This document shows positions 17,648-27,488 of a stretch of DNA of 33,477 nucleotides, piece after piece. A model generated the notes under the pieces. The model made no database searches. It saw nothing but the letters and a program-made list of their open reading frames with translations, and was not told where the DNA came from. Origin of the DNA: Enterobacteriaceae endosymbiont of Donacia piscatrix (GTDB lineage: Bacteria > Pseudomonadota > Gammaproteobacteria > Enterobacterales > Enterobacteriaceae); the NCBI RefSeq assembly GCF_012569525.1, contig NZ_CP046200.1, positions 107,794 through 141,270 on the forward strand, read 5' to 3'. Within the stretch, counting starts at the first letter, position 1. Each line of letters starts with the position of its first letter. The translations under genes were made by a program, and so were the position numbers.

Positions 17648-20185
17648 TTAAATTTTTTGTAATCCTATTACTTTTTCATTAGGTTTAGTTTTAATTATAA
17701 TAACACCTTTAGTATTACGTCCAATAACAGAAATTTCAGATATATTAATACGTATTAATGTACCCATATTTGTTATTATAATAATTTGATTATTTTGTTC
17801 AACATTTAAAGATCCTACTAATAATCCATTTTTTTTATTAATTATCATTGATAAAATTCCTTTAGTATATCTAGATCGTGTAGGAAATAATTTATTCTTT
17901 GTACATTTACCATATCCATTTTCTGTTATAGTAAAAATATTACCCTTAAAAAGGGGTTTAATAATAGTTAATGAAATAACAAAATCATTTTTTTGTTTTA
18001 AAATATTAATTCCTTTTACCCCCATTGTATTTCTTCCTGTAGATCTTACTTTTGTTTCACAAAATTTTACTACTTTACCTTGTGAGGTAAATAACATAAT
18101 TTTATCTTTTATATCTACAATAGATACTTCAATTAAAATATCATTTTTTTTTAATTTAATTGCAATAATACCTTTAGATCTTGGATGACTAAATTGTTTT
18201 AAATTAATTTTTTTTACTATTCCTTGTTTAGTTACCATAATTAAATTAGAATTATTTTTATATTCATTTACTATTAATAAACTAGTAATCTTTTCATTCT
18301 TTTTTAATGGAATTAAATTAATAATAGGTTTTCCTTGAGATAATCTACTAAACCTAGGAATATTATATACTTTTAACCAATATAATTTACCTATATTAGA
18401 AAATAATAAAATATTATCATGAGTATAAGCTATTAAAATTTTGTAAATAAAATCATTTTCTTTTAATTTTGTAGTTAATTTTCCTTTACCCCCTCTATGT
18501 TGTAGATGATATTCATCAATTTTTTGATATTTTATATATCCTTGATAAGATAAAGTGATAATAACTTTTTCATGTTTAATTAAATCTTTTGTATTTATAA
18601 TATGTTTATTATTATCTAAAATAATTTCAGTTTTTCTTTTATCTCCAAATTCTTTTTTAATTGTAATTAATTCATTATATATTACTTTCATTAAATATTT
18701 ATAATTATTAATAATTTTAACTAATTTAGAAATTTTATATATCAAGTTTTGATATTCAATACATAATTTTTTATATTCTAATTTTGTTAATTTATTTAAT
18801 TTTAAATCTAAAATAGCCGAAACTTGATTATAACTAAAATGATAGTTTTGATTAAATTTTACTAAATTAGAATTAGTTAAATAACTATTTAACAGTTTTT
18901 GTTCTTGAAATAAGAATAACTGTGATATATCTGGTATTTTCCAAGATTTTATACAAATCTCATTTTTTATATTTTCTGATATTTTATCAGAACGTATAAT
19001 TTTTATTATTTCTTGTATATTTAATAAAGCAACTATTAATCCTTCTAGGATATGTGCTTTATTACGAGCTTTTTTAATTTGATAATTTGTTCTTCTTATT
19101 ACTATTTCACGACGATGAGAAATAAAAGCTTTAATAATATCTTTTAAAGACATTAAAATAGGTTCACCTTTATATAAAGAAATCATATTCATACTAAAAG
19201 TAGTTTGTAGAGATGTTAATGTATATAAATGATTTAAAATAACATTAGTGGAAATATTTATTTTTACTTTAATTAAAATTCTTATTCCATCTTTATCTGA
19301 TTCATCTCTTAAAGTTCTAATTCCTTGAATTTTTTTTTCTTTTATTAATAAAGCTATTTTTTTTATTAATTTAGCCTTATTTACTTGATAAGGTAATTCA
19401 TAAATTATAATAGTTTTATAATTTTTTTTTTTATTTTTAATAACTTTAGTACGTCCTCTAAGAAAAATTTTACCTTTACCGGTAGAATAAGCATTTTTAA
19501 TGCCATTTACACCATAAATAATACCTGATGTAGGAAAATCTGGTCCAGGAATATAATTCATTAATTCTTTTATAGAAATTTTGTTATTATTTATATAAGC
19601 TAAACAACCATCAATTACTTCAGTAATATTATGAGGAGGTATATTAGTCGTCATACCTACAGCTATTCCTGATGATCCATTTATTAATAAATTAGGTATT
19701 TTAGTAGGCATTATTTCAGGAATTTTTTCTGTTCCATCATAATTAGATAAATAATTAACTGTATTTTTTTCTAGATCATTAGTAATTTCCTGAGATATTT
19801 TAGCCATTTTAATTTCTGTATAACGCATAGCTGCGGCTGAATCTCCATCAATAGATCCAAAATTTCCCTGTCCCTTAATTAAAGGATACCTTAATGAAAA
19901 TGATTGAACTAATCTCACAATTGTATCATATACTGCATTATCACCATGTGGATGATATTTACCAATAACATCTCCTACTATTCTAGCTGATTTTTTATAA
20001 GGCCTATTAAAAGTATTACCTAATATATACATTGCGTACAATATACGTCTATGTACAGGTTTTAATCCGTCTCTTACATCTGGTAAAGCTCTACCAATTA
20101 TTACTGACATTGCATAATCTAAATAAGAATTTTTTAATTCTTCTTCAATATTAATTAATTTTACTTCTTTAGCAAAAGAATTCAT
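17648..20185 (-). CDS. gyrA: DNA gyrase subunit A
   Basis: Breakage-reunion subunit of gyrase, which introduces negative supercoils. It has 845 residues (E. coli 875). Catalytic Tyr122 lies in AAMRYTEI, with YAMSVIIGRALPDVRDG upstream. The C-terminal DNA-wrapping pinwheel carries the gyrase box as QHRGGKG (E. coli QRRGGKG) and repeated blades to GRNTKGVIII. The protein ends at GLQKI, so the acidic C-terminal tail (about 30 residues in E. coli) that modulates supercoiling is absent. Position 83 is Asn in HPHGDNAVYD where E. coli has Ser. A coding A11 tract lies at 19422-19432. It is transcribed convergently with metK, 42 bases apart. Confidence 0.98.
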   Translation of the reverse strand: MNSFAKEVKLINIEEELKNSYLDYAMSVIIGRALPDVRDGLKPVHRRILYAMYILGNTFNRPYKKSARIVGDVIGKYHPHGDNAVYDTIVRLVQSFSLRYPLIKGQGNFGSIDGDSAAAMRYTEIKMAKISQEITNDLEKNTVNYLSNYDGTEKIPEIMPTKIPNLLINGSSGIAVGMTTNIPPHNITEVIDGCLAYINNNKISIKELMNYIPGPDFPTSGIIYGVNGIKNAYSTGKGKIFLRGRTKVIKNKKKNYKTIIIYELPYQVNKAKLIKKIALLIKEKKIQGIRTLRDESDKDGIRILIKVKINISTNVILNHLYTLTSLQTTFSMNMISLYKGEPILMSLKDIIKAFISHRREIVIRRTNYQIKKARNKAHILEGLIVALLNIQEIIKIIRSDKISENIKNEICIKSWKIPDISQLFLFQEQKLLNSYLTNSNLVKFNQNYHFSYNQVSAILDLKLNKLTKLEYKKLCIEYQNLIYKISKLVKIINNYKYLMKVIYNELITIKKEFGDKRKTEIILDNNKHIINTKDLIKHEKVIITLSYQGYIKYQKIDEYHLQHRGGKGKLTTKLKENDFIYKILIAYTHDNILLFSNIGKLYWLKVYNIPRFSRLSQGKPIINLIPLKKNEKITSLLIVNEYKNNSNLIMVTKQGIVKKINLKQFSHPRSKGIIAIKLKKNDILIEVSIVDIKDKIMLFTSQGKVVKFCETKVRSTGRNTMGVKGINILKQKNDFVISLTIIKPLFKGNIFTITENGYGKCTKNKLFPTRSRYTKGILSMIINKKNGLLVGSLNVEQNNQIIIITNMGTLIRINISEISVIGRNTKGVIIIKTKPNEKVIGLQKI

Positions 20186-20279
20186 GTAAATAAATATCCT
20201 TTAAACTTTAATTAAATTAATTTTTTAGTTATAAAACTAATAGAATTTATATTTATTTAAACCTAACTTTTATAAAAAT

Positions 20280-22676
20280 TTAGTTTAAAGTATTATGATT
20301 TTCTAATTGTTTAATTTTTTTTTTTGCCTGATTAATAACTTCTTTAGGAATTCCTGCTAAGGATGCTACAAATAAACCATAATTTTTATTTATTGATCCA
20401 TTTTTAATTTTATGTAAAAAAACAATAGAATTATTTAATTCTATTGCGTCAAAATATACATTTTGTATACATTTATTTGTATTTTTTAAAAAAGTTAATT
20501 CAATATAATTAGTAGCAAATAAAGTAAGTGATTTAATTTTTTTTGCTATATTTTCTGCACAAGCCCATGCAATAGCTAAACCATCATGTGTAGAAGTTCC
20601 TCTTCCTACTTCATCCATTAAAACTAAACTTTTATTTGTTGCATTTCTTAAAATATTTGCTGTTTCTATCATTTCTACCATAAAAGTAGATAATCCAGAA
20701 GAAATATCATCAGTTGATCCTATTCTAGTAAAAATTCTATCTATTGGTCCTATAATAGCTTTTTCTGCTGGAACATAACTTCCTATATAGGTCATTAAAA
20801 TAATTAATGCAATTTGTCTCATGTACGTGCTTTTCCCTCCCATATTTGGGCCAGTTATCATTAACATATGATTTTTTTCTGTTAAAAATATATTATTAGG
20901 TATAAATGGTAATTTTTTAATATTTTCTACAACAGGATGTCTTGAATTAGTTAAAGATATTCCTATTTTTTTATCAATGATAGGACAAGTATAATTTAAA
21001 GTTAAAGAACGTTCAGCTAAATTACATAGTACATCTAATTCTGATAAATATAATGACAATTTTTGTAAATCTTTTAAAAAAGGATTTATATAATGAAACA
21101 GTTGATTATATAAAGTTTTTTCTAAATTTAAAAGTTTTTCTTTAGAAAATAAAATATCTTTTTGATATTTTTGTAATTCTGGAATTATATATCTATTAAA
21201 ATTTTTTAAAGTCTGAATTTGAATATATTTATTTGGTATATTTAATTTATAATTTTTACTAATTTGAATATAATATCCATGAATTGTATTAAAACCTATT
21301 TTTAATTTTTCTAATTTTAATAATTTTTGTTCTTTTTTTTCTAAAAAAGATAAATATTTTTTAGAATTTTGTGAAAATTTTCTTAATTTATCTAGTAAAG
21401 GATTATATCCAGTAGCTATAACATTACCATCTTTTAAAGAAAGAGAAGGTTTTTTCTTTATAGATTTTATTAAAAATTTTTTTAATTTAGAAAATAGTCC
21501 TAAATTTAAAATTTTTAATTTTATTTCACAAATATCTATAATATTTATTATTTTATAGATTTTAGGTAAATAAATTAATGTATTTCTTAAAGAAACTAAA
21601 TCATTAGGTCTAGCAGTTTTTAACGCTAATCTAGCAATAATTCTTTCGATATCATTAATTTTTAATAAATTTTTCTGAAATTTTAAATAATATTGTTGTA
21701 ATATAGAAATATTTTTTTGTCTATTTAAAATAATTTTTGTATTTCTTATTGGATTATTTAACCAACGTTTTAATAAACGACTACCCATGCTAGTTGTAGT
21801 ACAATCTAATACCTTAATTAAGGTATTGTTACTATTACCAGAAATACTATTAATAATTTCTAAATTTTTACGAGTATTTTCGTCTAAAATAATTTCATTA
21901 TTATGGTTTTCTAAAAAAATATTATTAATATGAGGTAAATATATTTTTTGAGTATCTTGAACATACTGAAGTAAACAACCCGCGGCTCTAATAGCTAAAA
22001 ATGAATTTTCAATACCAAAACTTTTTAAGTTTTGAGTTTTAAATTGCATATTTAATTTTTGTATAGATGTATCTGTGTCAAATTCCCATAACGGTCTACA
22101 TTGAGTAAATTTTATTTTTTTTATTAAATTCATATTACTAAAATTTTCTGGATATAATAATTCTTTAGGATTTGTTCTTTGTAATTCTCCTGCAATTATA
22201 TTAATATCTTTATTTTCTGTTACTCTAAAATCACCAGAACTAATATTTAACGTTGCATAACCAAATCCTAATTTTCTATCTTGATAAATAGAAGCTAATA
22301 AATTATCAACATTATCATTTAATAAAATATCATCACTAACTGTTCCAGGAGTAATAATGCGAACTATTTTCCTATCCAAAATTTTTTTTTTATATAACAA
22401 CAAATTTTTATCTTCTATCTGTTCACAAATAGCTATTGATTCTCCTAATCTAATTAATTTTGATAAATAATTTTCAACTTTATTAACTGGTATACCTGCC
22501 ATAGGAATAGGTTCCCCGTTAATTTTACCTCTTTTAGTTAATACAATATTTAATAATTGAGATACTTTTTTAGCATCTTTAAAAAACATCTCATAAAAAT
22601 CTCCTAATCTATAAAAAAGGATAATTTTAGGATATTGTTTTTTTAATTTTAAATATTGTTTTATCATAGGTGTCAT
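20280..22676 (-). CDS. mutS: DNA mismatch repair protein MutS
   Basis: Mismatch-recognition ATPase. It has 798 residues (E. coli 853). Near the N-terminus is the mismatch-reading Phe-X-Glu in RLGDFYEMF. The C-terminal ATPase has Walker [11 protein letters not shown], the STFMVEM signature and Walker [13 protein letters not shown]. The H-loop reads FATNYIEL: Asn723 replaces the His that is His728 in E. coli. The N-terminus lacks about ten residues, and the C-terminus stops after [10 protein letters not shown], losing the clamp-binding and tetramerisation tail; E. coli MutS without that tail still works in part. The long open frame argues for selection, but full activity is doubtful. 94 bases separate it from gyrA. 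Confidence 0.95.
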   Translation of the reverse strand: MTPMIKQYLKLKKQYPKIILFYRLGDFYEMFFKDAKKVSQLLNIVLTKRGKINGEPIPMAGIPVNKVENYLSKLIRLGESIAICEQIEDKNLLLYKKKILDRKIVRIITPGTVSDDILLNDNVDNLLASIYQDRKLGFGYATLNISSGDFRVTENKDINIIAGELQRTNPKELLYPENFSNMNLIKKIKFTQCRPLWEFDTDTSIQKLNMQFKTQNLKSFGIENSFLAIRAAGCLLQYVQDTQKIYLPHINNIFLENHNNEIILDENTRKNLEIINSISGNSNNTLIKVLDCTTTSMGSRLLKRWLNNPIRNTKIILNRQKNISILQQYYLKFQKNLLKINDIERIIARLALKTARPNDLVSLRNTLIYLPKIYKIINIIDICEIKLKILNLGLFSKLKKFLIKSIKKKPSLSLKDGNVIATGYNPLLDKLRKFSQNSKKYLSFLEKKEQKLLKLEKLKIGFNTIHGYYIQISKNYKLNIPNKYIQIQTLKNFNRYIIPELQKYQKDILFSKEKLLNLEKTLYNQLFHYINPFLKDLQKLSLYLSELDVLCNLAERSLTLNYTCPIIDKKIGISLTNSRHPVVENIKKLPFIPNNIFLTEKNHMLMITGPNMGGKSTYMRQIALIILMTYIGSYVPAEKAIIGPIDRIFTRIGSTDDISSGLSTFMVEMIETANILRNATNKSLVLMDEVGRGTSTHDGLAIAWACAENIAKKIKSLTLFATNYIELTFLKNTNKCIQNVYFDAIELNNSIVFLHKIKNGSINKNYGLFVASLAGIPKEVINQAKKKIKQLENHNTLN

Positions 22677-22769
22677 ATTTTATATTTATAATTTTTAATT
22701 ATATTGATTATTCTAATTTTTAAATTTATATAAAAGAAAACTAAATGATAATCTTTATATATAAAATTA

Positions 22770-23498
22770 TTATTTATCATCATCATTATTATTAATCATG
22801 CGTAATATTACAAAAAATAAATTAATAAAATCTAAATATAACATAAGTGCCCCTAAAATAGCATATCTTCTTAAATTATCTTGATCTTGTTTATTTAAAC
22901 TAATTTTTTTTGCAATATTTTTAAGTTTTTGAGTATCATAAGCAATGATTAATGTAAAAAAAATTACACCAAGATAATTAATTATAGATGTTATTAAACT
23001 ATTTTGTAACCACAAATTTATAAAAGAGGCAATTAATGTACCAACAATTCCCATTATTATCATATTACCTAAATTACTCAGATTTTTTTTAGTAAAAAAA
23101 CCCCAAATACACATAAATAAAAAAGTTAATGAAGTAGTTATAAATGCTGTAAAAATAGTATTTTGATTATATATGGAAAATATTCCAGCTGTTGTAAATC
23201 CTGTTAAGCATGAATAAAACATAAATAAAGTAGTTAATGTTTTTCCAGATAATTGATTTATAAGACTAGAAATAGTAAAAACTAATATAAATTGCACAAA
23301 ACATATACTTAATAAAAAATACTTATTACTTAATAAGTATTTTGTAATTTGTATTGTATTAGATACATACCAAGCAATAAATGAAGTTAATAATAATCCA
23401 CAAAACATCCACCCATATACTTTTTGAAAATATTTTTGTGTATAATTTTTTTCTTTTTTTAATAAAGTAGTACTTTTAAAATTTGGATATTCTATCAT
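22770..23498 (-). CDS. ybhL: Bax inhibitor-1 family inner-membrane protein, YbhL-like
   Basis: A 242-residue membrane protein with about seven hydrophobic segments. It matches E. coli YbhL (234 residues) along its length: VYGWMFCGLLLTSFIAWY near the start, GNMIIMGIVGTLIAS in the middle, and the BI-1 signature AYDTQKL and YAILGALMLYLDFINLF at the C-terminus. These proteins are linked to calcium leak and membrane homeostasis in other organisms; the bacterial role is not settled and I assign none. YbhL fits better than the paralogue YccA. Its retention in a reduced genome is notable. It is divergent from rsmH and the start is an ATG at 23498. Confidence 0.9.
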   Translation of the reverse strand: MIEYPNFKSTTLLKKEKNYTQKYFQKVYGWMFCGLLLTSFIAWYVSNTIQITKYLLSNKYFLLSICFVQFILVFTISSLINQLSGKTLTTLFMFYSCLTGFTTAGIFSIYNQNTIFTAFITTSLTFLFMCIWGFFTKKNLSNLGNMIIMGIVGTLIASFINLWLQNSLITSIINYLGVIFFTLIIAYDTQKLKNIAKKISLNKQDQDNLRRYAILGALMLYLDFINLFFVILRMINNNDDDK

Positions 23499-23571
23499 AA
23501 ATATTACCTTTTAACAATTTAACCAAACTTTTAAATAAATATTAATTTATATTAAAAATATTTTAATTACA

Positions 23572-23604
23572 AATTAATATATTATATAATATAATATATT
23601 AATT
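23572..23604. repeat. Perfect 15-base inverted repeat between ybhL and rsmH, carrying -10 boxes on both strands
   Basis: Arms 23572-23586 and 23590-23604 are perfectly complementary with a 3-base spacer (TAA), all A/T. Within it TATAAT occurs on the plus strand at 23585-23590 and 23590-23595, and on the minus strand at 23586-23581. It lies centrally in the 135-base divergent gap and ends 29 bases before the rsmH ATG, a suitable place for a shared bidirectional promoter. I see no good -35 partner and no Shine-Dalgarno for rsmH. Confidence 0.5.
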
Positions 23605-23633
23605 ATATAGTATTTAATTAAATTCAGTATCAC

Positions 23634-24563
23634 ATGATAAGTCATATTCCAGTCTTATTAGAAGAATCTATTAATAGTTTAAATATTAAAAAAAATGGAA
23701 CATATATAGATGCAACATATGGTTGTGGAGGACATACAAAATTAATTTTATCTAGACTAAATAATCAAGGAAAAATTTATGCTATAGATCGAGATCTAAA
23801 AACATTATTAAAACATAAAATATTAGATAAAAGAATTATTTATATTAATAATAATTTTTCAAAGTTACAAAATTTATTTAAAAATAAAACAGATATAATA
23901 GATGGTATATTATTTGATTTAGGTATTTCTTCATTCCAATTAAATAATCCTAAAAGAGGTTTTTCTTATATGTTTAATGGACCATTAGATATGCGTATAA
24001 ATCAAAATGAAAAAATTACTGCTCATGATTTATTAAAACATATAAATGTAAAAAAATTATCAAAAATATTAAAAATATATGGTGAAGAAAAATATCATAA
24101 AAAAATAGCATATAATATTAAAAAATATATATTTAATAATAAATTAAATAATACACGAGATTTATCATATGTAATATCTATAGTTAATAAAAAAAATAAA
24201 TTTAAACATCCAGCAAAAAGATCTTTTCAAGCTATAAGAATTTTTTTAAATAAAGAGATAGAAGAATTAAAAAAAGGGTTAAATATTTCATTAAAACTAT
24301 TAAAAATAGGAGGAATTATATCAATTATTAGTTTTCACTCTATAGAAGATAGGATTATAAAAAAATTTATGAAAAAACATAGTTCTTATCAAAATCAAAT
24401 TAATAATAAATTACCTTTAACAAAAAAACAAATAGATAATTTTTATACTAAAAATAAAAAATTAACATTAAAAATTATTGGTAGAATTTTCCCTAATAAA
24501 AATGAAATTTTAAAAAATTCAAGATCTAGAAGTGCAATATTACGTATTGCACAAAAAATATAA
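23634..24563 (+). CDS. rsmH: 16S rRNA m4C1402 methyltransferase RsmH (MraW)
   Basis: SAM-dependent methyltransferase that modifies C1402 of 16S rRNA in the ribosomal P site. It has 309 residues (E. coli 313). The N-terminal HIPVLLEESI, the SAM-binding YIDATYGCGGHT, LFDLGISSFQL, GFSYMFNGPLDMRI and the C-terminal ISFHSIEDRIIKKF are all in order. It is the first gene of the cell-wall cluster; mraZ, its usual upstream neighbour and repressor of the cluster, is absent. No Shine-Dalgarno is visible before the ATG. A 55-base gap separates it from murE, where ftsL and ftsI would normally be. Confidence 0.97.
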   Translation: MISHIPVLLEESINSLNIKKNGTYIDATYGCGGHTKLILSRLNNQGKIYAIDRDLKTLLKHKILDKRIIYINNNFSKLQNLFKNKTDIIDGILFDLGISSFQLNNPKRGFSYMFNGPLDMRINQNEKITAHDLLKHINVKKLSKILKIYGEEKYHKKIAYNIKKYIFNNKLNNTRDLSYVISIVNKKNKFKHPAKRSFQAIRIFLNKEIEELKKGLNISLKLLKIGGIISIISFHSIEDRIIKKFMKKHSSYQNQINNKLPLTKKQIDNFYTKNKKLTLKIIGRIFPNKNEILKNSRSRSAILRIAQKI

Positions 24564-24618
24564 AAAATACTAATTTTAGTATAAATATAATAATATAATT
24601 TATATTAAGGATTAATCA

Positions 24619-26115
24619 TTGGATATTTCTTTACTTAGTTTACAAAAACTATTAAATAGTTATATTAAACATGATTTAATAAAAAATATTTTAATAAATA
24701 AGATTATTTTAGATAGTAGAAAAATTAAAGGTAAAAATTGTTTATTTATTGCAATTAAAGGACGTAAGTATGATGGTAAAAATTTTATAAAACAAGCTAT
24801 ATTAAAAGGGGCAGTAGCAGTATTAACTTATTCTGATAAAAAAATATTACCTTATACTATAAAAGTAAAAAAAAACATACCTATTATTTATTTACCAAAT
24901 TTACATAAAAAAATTTCATATCTTGCAGGTATACTGTATGATCATCCAAGTAAAAAAATTCCTATAATAGGAATTACTGGAACTAATGGAAAAACAAGTA
25001 TCACATATTTTTTAATGCAATGGTTTAGATTATTAAATTATAAACCTGCTATTTTAAGTACTATAGGAAATGGTTTTTATAAAAATTTAACTGCGACAAA
25101 TAATACAACTGATTCAGCTGTAGATATACAATTTACATTAAAAAAATTTATAGATAAAAAGGCAGATATTGTAATTATGGAAGTTTCATCACATGGATTA
25201 GATCAATTTAGAGTAGCTAATATAATATTTTCTATTGGAATTTTTACAAATTTAACAAGAGATCATTTAGATTATCATATTAATATGAAAAATTATGAAT
25301 TGTCTAAATGGAAATTTTTTTCTACTCACAAAATCAAAAAAAAAATTATAAATATTGATGATAATGTAGGATTAAAATGGTATAAAAAATTATCAAATGT
25401 TACAGTTATTACTACTAATTCAAATTATCAATTAAATTTGTTTATATATATAAAAAAAATAATTTATTTATCTAATAATACTATTATTAAATTTAATTCT
25501 ATTTGGGGTAATGGAAAAATAAAAACAAATTTAATGGGTCAATTTAATGTAATAAATATTATATTATGTATGGCTACATTATTAAATCTAAATTTTTCTT
25601 TGAAAAAATTAATAAAAACAGTACCAAAAATATTTCATACTCCAGGAAGAATGCAAAAAGTTTATTTTAAAAAAAAATATACTAATATAATAATTGATTA
25701 TGCTCATACTCCTGATGCACTTAAGAACATATTATTAACTCTTAAATTAAATATTAAAGGTAAAATATGGTGTATCTTTGGATGTGGAGGAGAAAGAGAT
25801 ATAGGGAAAAGATCAATAATGGGATATATAGCTACAAAATATGCTGATGTTATAATTCTAACCACTGATAATCCTAGAAAAGAAAATATTGATAATATTA
25901 TTAAAGATATAAAAAAAGGATGTATTACATTAAAAAATGTTTATATTATTTTAAATAGAATTAAAGCTATTTCTTATGCGATTTCTCATTCAGCAAAAAA
26001 TGATACTATTTTAGTAGCTGGTAAAGGTCATGAAGATTATCAAATTATAGGTAATAAAATTTTTGTTTATTCAGATTTTGATACTATTCAAAAAATCTTA
26101 AGAAATATAAAATGA
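24619..26115 (+). CDS. murE: UDP-MurNAc-tripeptide synthetase (meso-DAP ligase) MurE
   Basis: Adds the third amino acid to the peptidoglycan stem. It has 498 residues (E. coli 495). The ATP loop is GITGTNGKTSITYF, the carbamylated Lys lies in YELSKWKFF, and the DNPRKEN motif specifies meso-diaminopimelate, as in Gram-negatives. The start is TTG at 24619, supported by AAGG eight bases upstream (24607-24610) and by the lack of any early in-frame ATG. The stop TGA overlaps the murF start (ATGA), which suggests coupled translation. Confidence 0.97.
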   Translation: MDISLLSLQKLLNSYIKHDLIKNILINKIILDSRKIKGKNCLFIAIKGRKYDGKNFIKQAILKGAVAVLTYSDKKILPYTIKVKKNIPIIYLPNLHKKISYLAGILYDHPSKKIPIIGITGTNGKTSITYFLMQWFRLLNYKPAILSTIGNGFYKNLTATNNTTDSAVDIQFTLKKFIDKKADIVIMEVSSHGLDQFRVANIIFSIGIFTNLTRDHLDYHINMKNYELSKWKFFSTHKIKKKIINIDDNVGLKWYKKLSNVTVITTNSNYQLNLFIYIKKIIYLSNNTIIKFNSIWGNGKIKTNLMGQFNVINIILCMATLLNLNFSLKKLIKTVPKIFHTPGRMQKVYFKKKYTNIIIDYAHTPDALKNILLTLKLNIKGKIWCIFGCGGERDIGKRSIMGYIATKYADVIILTTDNPRKENIDNIIKDIKKGCITLKNVYIILNRIKAISYAISHSAKNDTILVAGKGHEDYQIIGNKIFVYSDFDTIQKILRNIK

Positions 26116-27488
26116 ATGAATTAATTAGTTTAAAAAAATTATCACAAATAGTAAATGGTAAATTAATTGGTAATAACATTAAAATATTAAATTTTTCTAT
26201 AGATAGTAAACAAATTAAACAAAATTGTATTTTTATTGCTATTTGTGGTAATAAATTTGATGGACATTGTTTTATTCATGATGCTATTAAAAATGGAGCA
26301 TTAGCTATATTAGTACATAAATATATTAACATTAATATTCCTCAAATTATTGTGTTAGATACTACTATAGGATTAGCTAAATTAAGTTTATGGAAAAGAA
26401 TAAAATTTAAACATAATGTAATCGGAATTACTGGATCTTCAGGTAAAACATCAGTTAAAGAAATGACTGTATGTATTTTAAAAAATAAAAATAAGATCCT
26501 TTTTACTAAAAAAAATATGAATAATCATATTGGTGTACCTTTAACATTATTAAAATTACAAAATAAATATAAACATGCTATAATTGAAATAGGTGGAAAT
26601 AAAATTAATGATATTTCCTATATTGCTAATTTAGTAAAACCTAATATTGCATTAATTAATAATATATCAGAATCACATTTAGAAGGTTTTAAATCTTTAA
26701 AAAAAATTATTGAAAATAAAAGTGATATTTTTAAATTTTTAAAAAATAAAGGAATTGCAATTATTAATTATGATGATAAAAATCAAAAAAAAATTTTAAA
26801 AAAATTAAATAATGATAAAAAAATCTTTACTTTCTCTTTAAGAAATAACAAAGCAGATTTTTTTGCCAAAAATATAATAATATTGCCCAATAAAATTAAA
26901 TTTTTATTAATTTCACCTATAGGTAAAATATTAATTAAATTATTTCTTATTGGGGGGGGAACGCATAATATTAGTAATGCATTAGCATCAGCAGTATTAT
27001 CATTTTCTGTAGGATCTACTTTAGAAGAAATAGCAATTGGATTAAAAAATTTCAAACCTATTAAAGGAAGAATGTACCCAATTATTATTGACCAAAATAA
27101 ACTTATTATAAATGATTCGTATAATGCAAACCCGAATTCAGTAAATATAGCTATTAATATTTTAAAAAATTTTTCTGGTAAAAAAATTTTAGTTATTGGT
27201 GATATGTTAGAATTAGGTATTTATACTATTTTTTATCACAAAAAAATAAAAAAATTAATTTTAAAATCTAATATAGATTATATTTTTAGTATTGGTAAAT
27301 ATAGTCATTACTTTACTAAAAATAATATTAATATGGAATCACAACATTTTTATAATAAAAATATGTTAGTAAATCAATTATTTTTAATAATTAAAAATTT
27401 TAATCATTATACTATTTTGTTTAAAGGATCACGTAAAAATAAAATAGAAATATTAATTAAAATGTTATTGGAAAAATTAAAATGTTAA
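26112..27488 (+). CDS. murF: UDP-MurNAc-tripeptide:D-Ala-D-Ala ligase MurF
   Basis: Attaches the D-Ala-D-Ala made by Ddl to finish the UDP-MurNAc pentapeptide. It has 458 residues (E. coli 452). The ATP loop is GITGSSGKTSVKEM; HNISNALASAVL and NDSYNANPNSV are typical of Mur ligase central and C-terminal domains. It overlaps murE by 4 bases and mraY by 7. An uninterrupted run of eight G (26952-26959) encodes the GGG before THNISNAL, a striking run in this A/T-rich DNA and a possible frameshift hotspot; it is in frame here. Confidence 0.97.
   Translation: MNELISLKKLSQIVNGKLIGNNIKILNFSIDSKQIKQNCIFIAICGNKFDGHCFIHDAIKNGALAILVHKYININIPQIIVLDTTIGLAKLSLWKRIKFKHNVIGITGSSGKTSVKEMTVCILKNKNKILFTKKNMNNHIGVPLTLLKLQNKYKHAIIEIGGNKINDISYIANLVKPNIALINNISESHLEGFKSLKKIIENKSDIFKFLKNKGIAIINYDDKNQKKILKKLNNDKKIFTFSLRNNKADFFAKNIIILPNKIKFLLISPIGKILIKLFLIGGGTHNISNALASAVLSFSVGSTLEEIAIGLKNFKPIKGRMYPIIIDQNKLIINDSYNANPNSVNIAINILKNFSGKKILVIGDMLELGIYTIFYHKKIKKLILKSNIDYIFSIGKYSHYFTKNNINMESQHFYNKNMLVNQLFLIIKNFNHYTILFKGSRKNKIEILIKMLLEKLKC

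Noticed and set aside
26783-27055. Minus-strand frame of 90 codons opposite murF
   Set aside because: Shadow of conserved murF, no ribosome binding site or recognisable motif. The frame is open only through A/T-rich composition.
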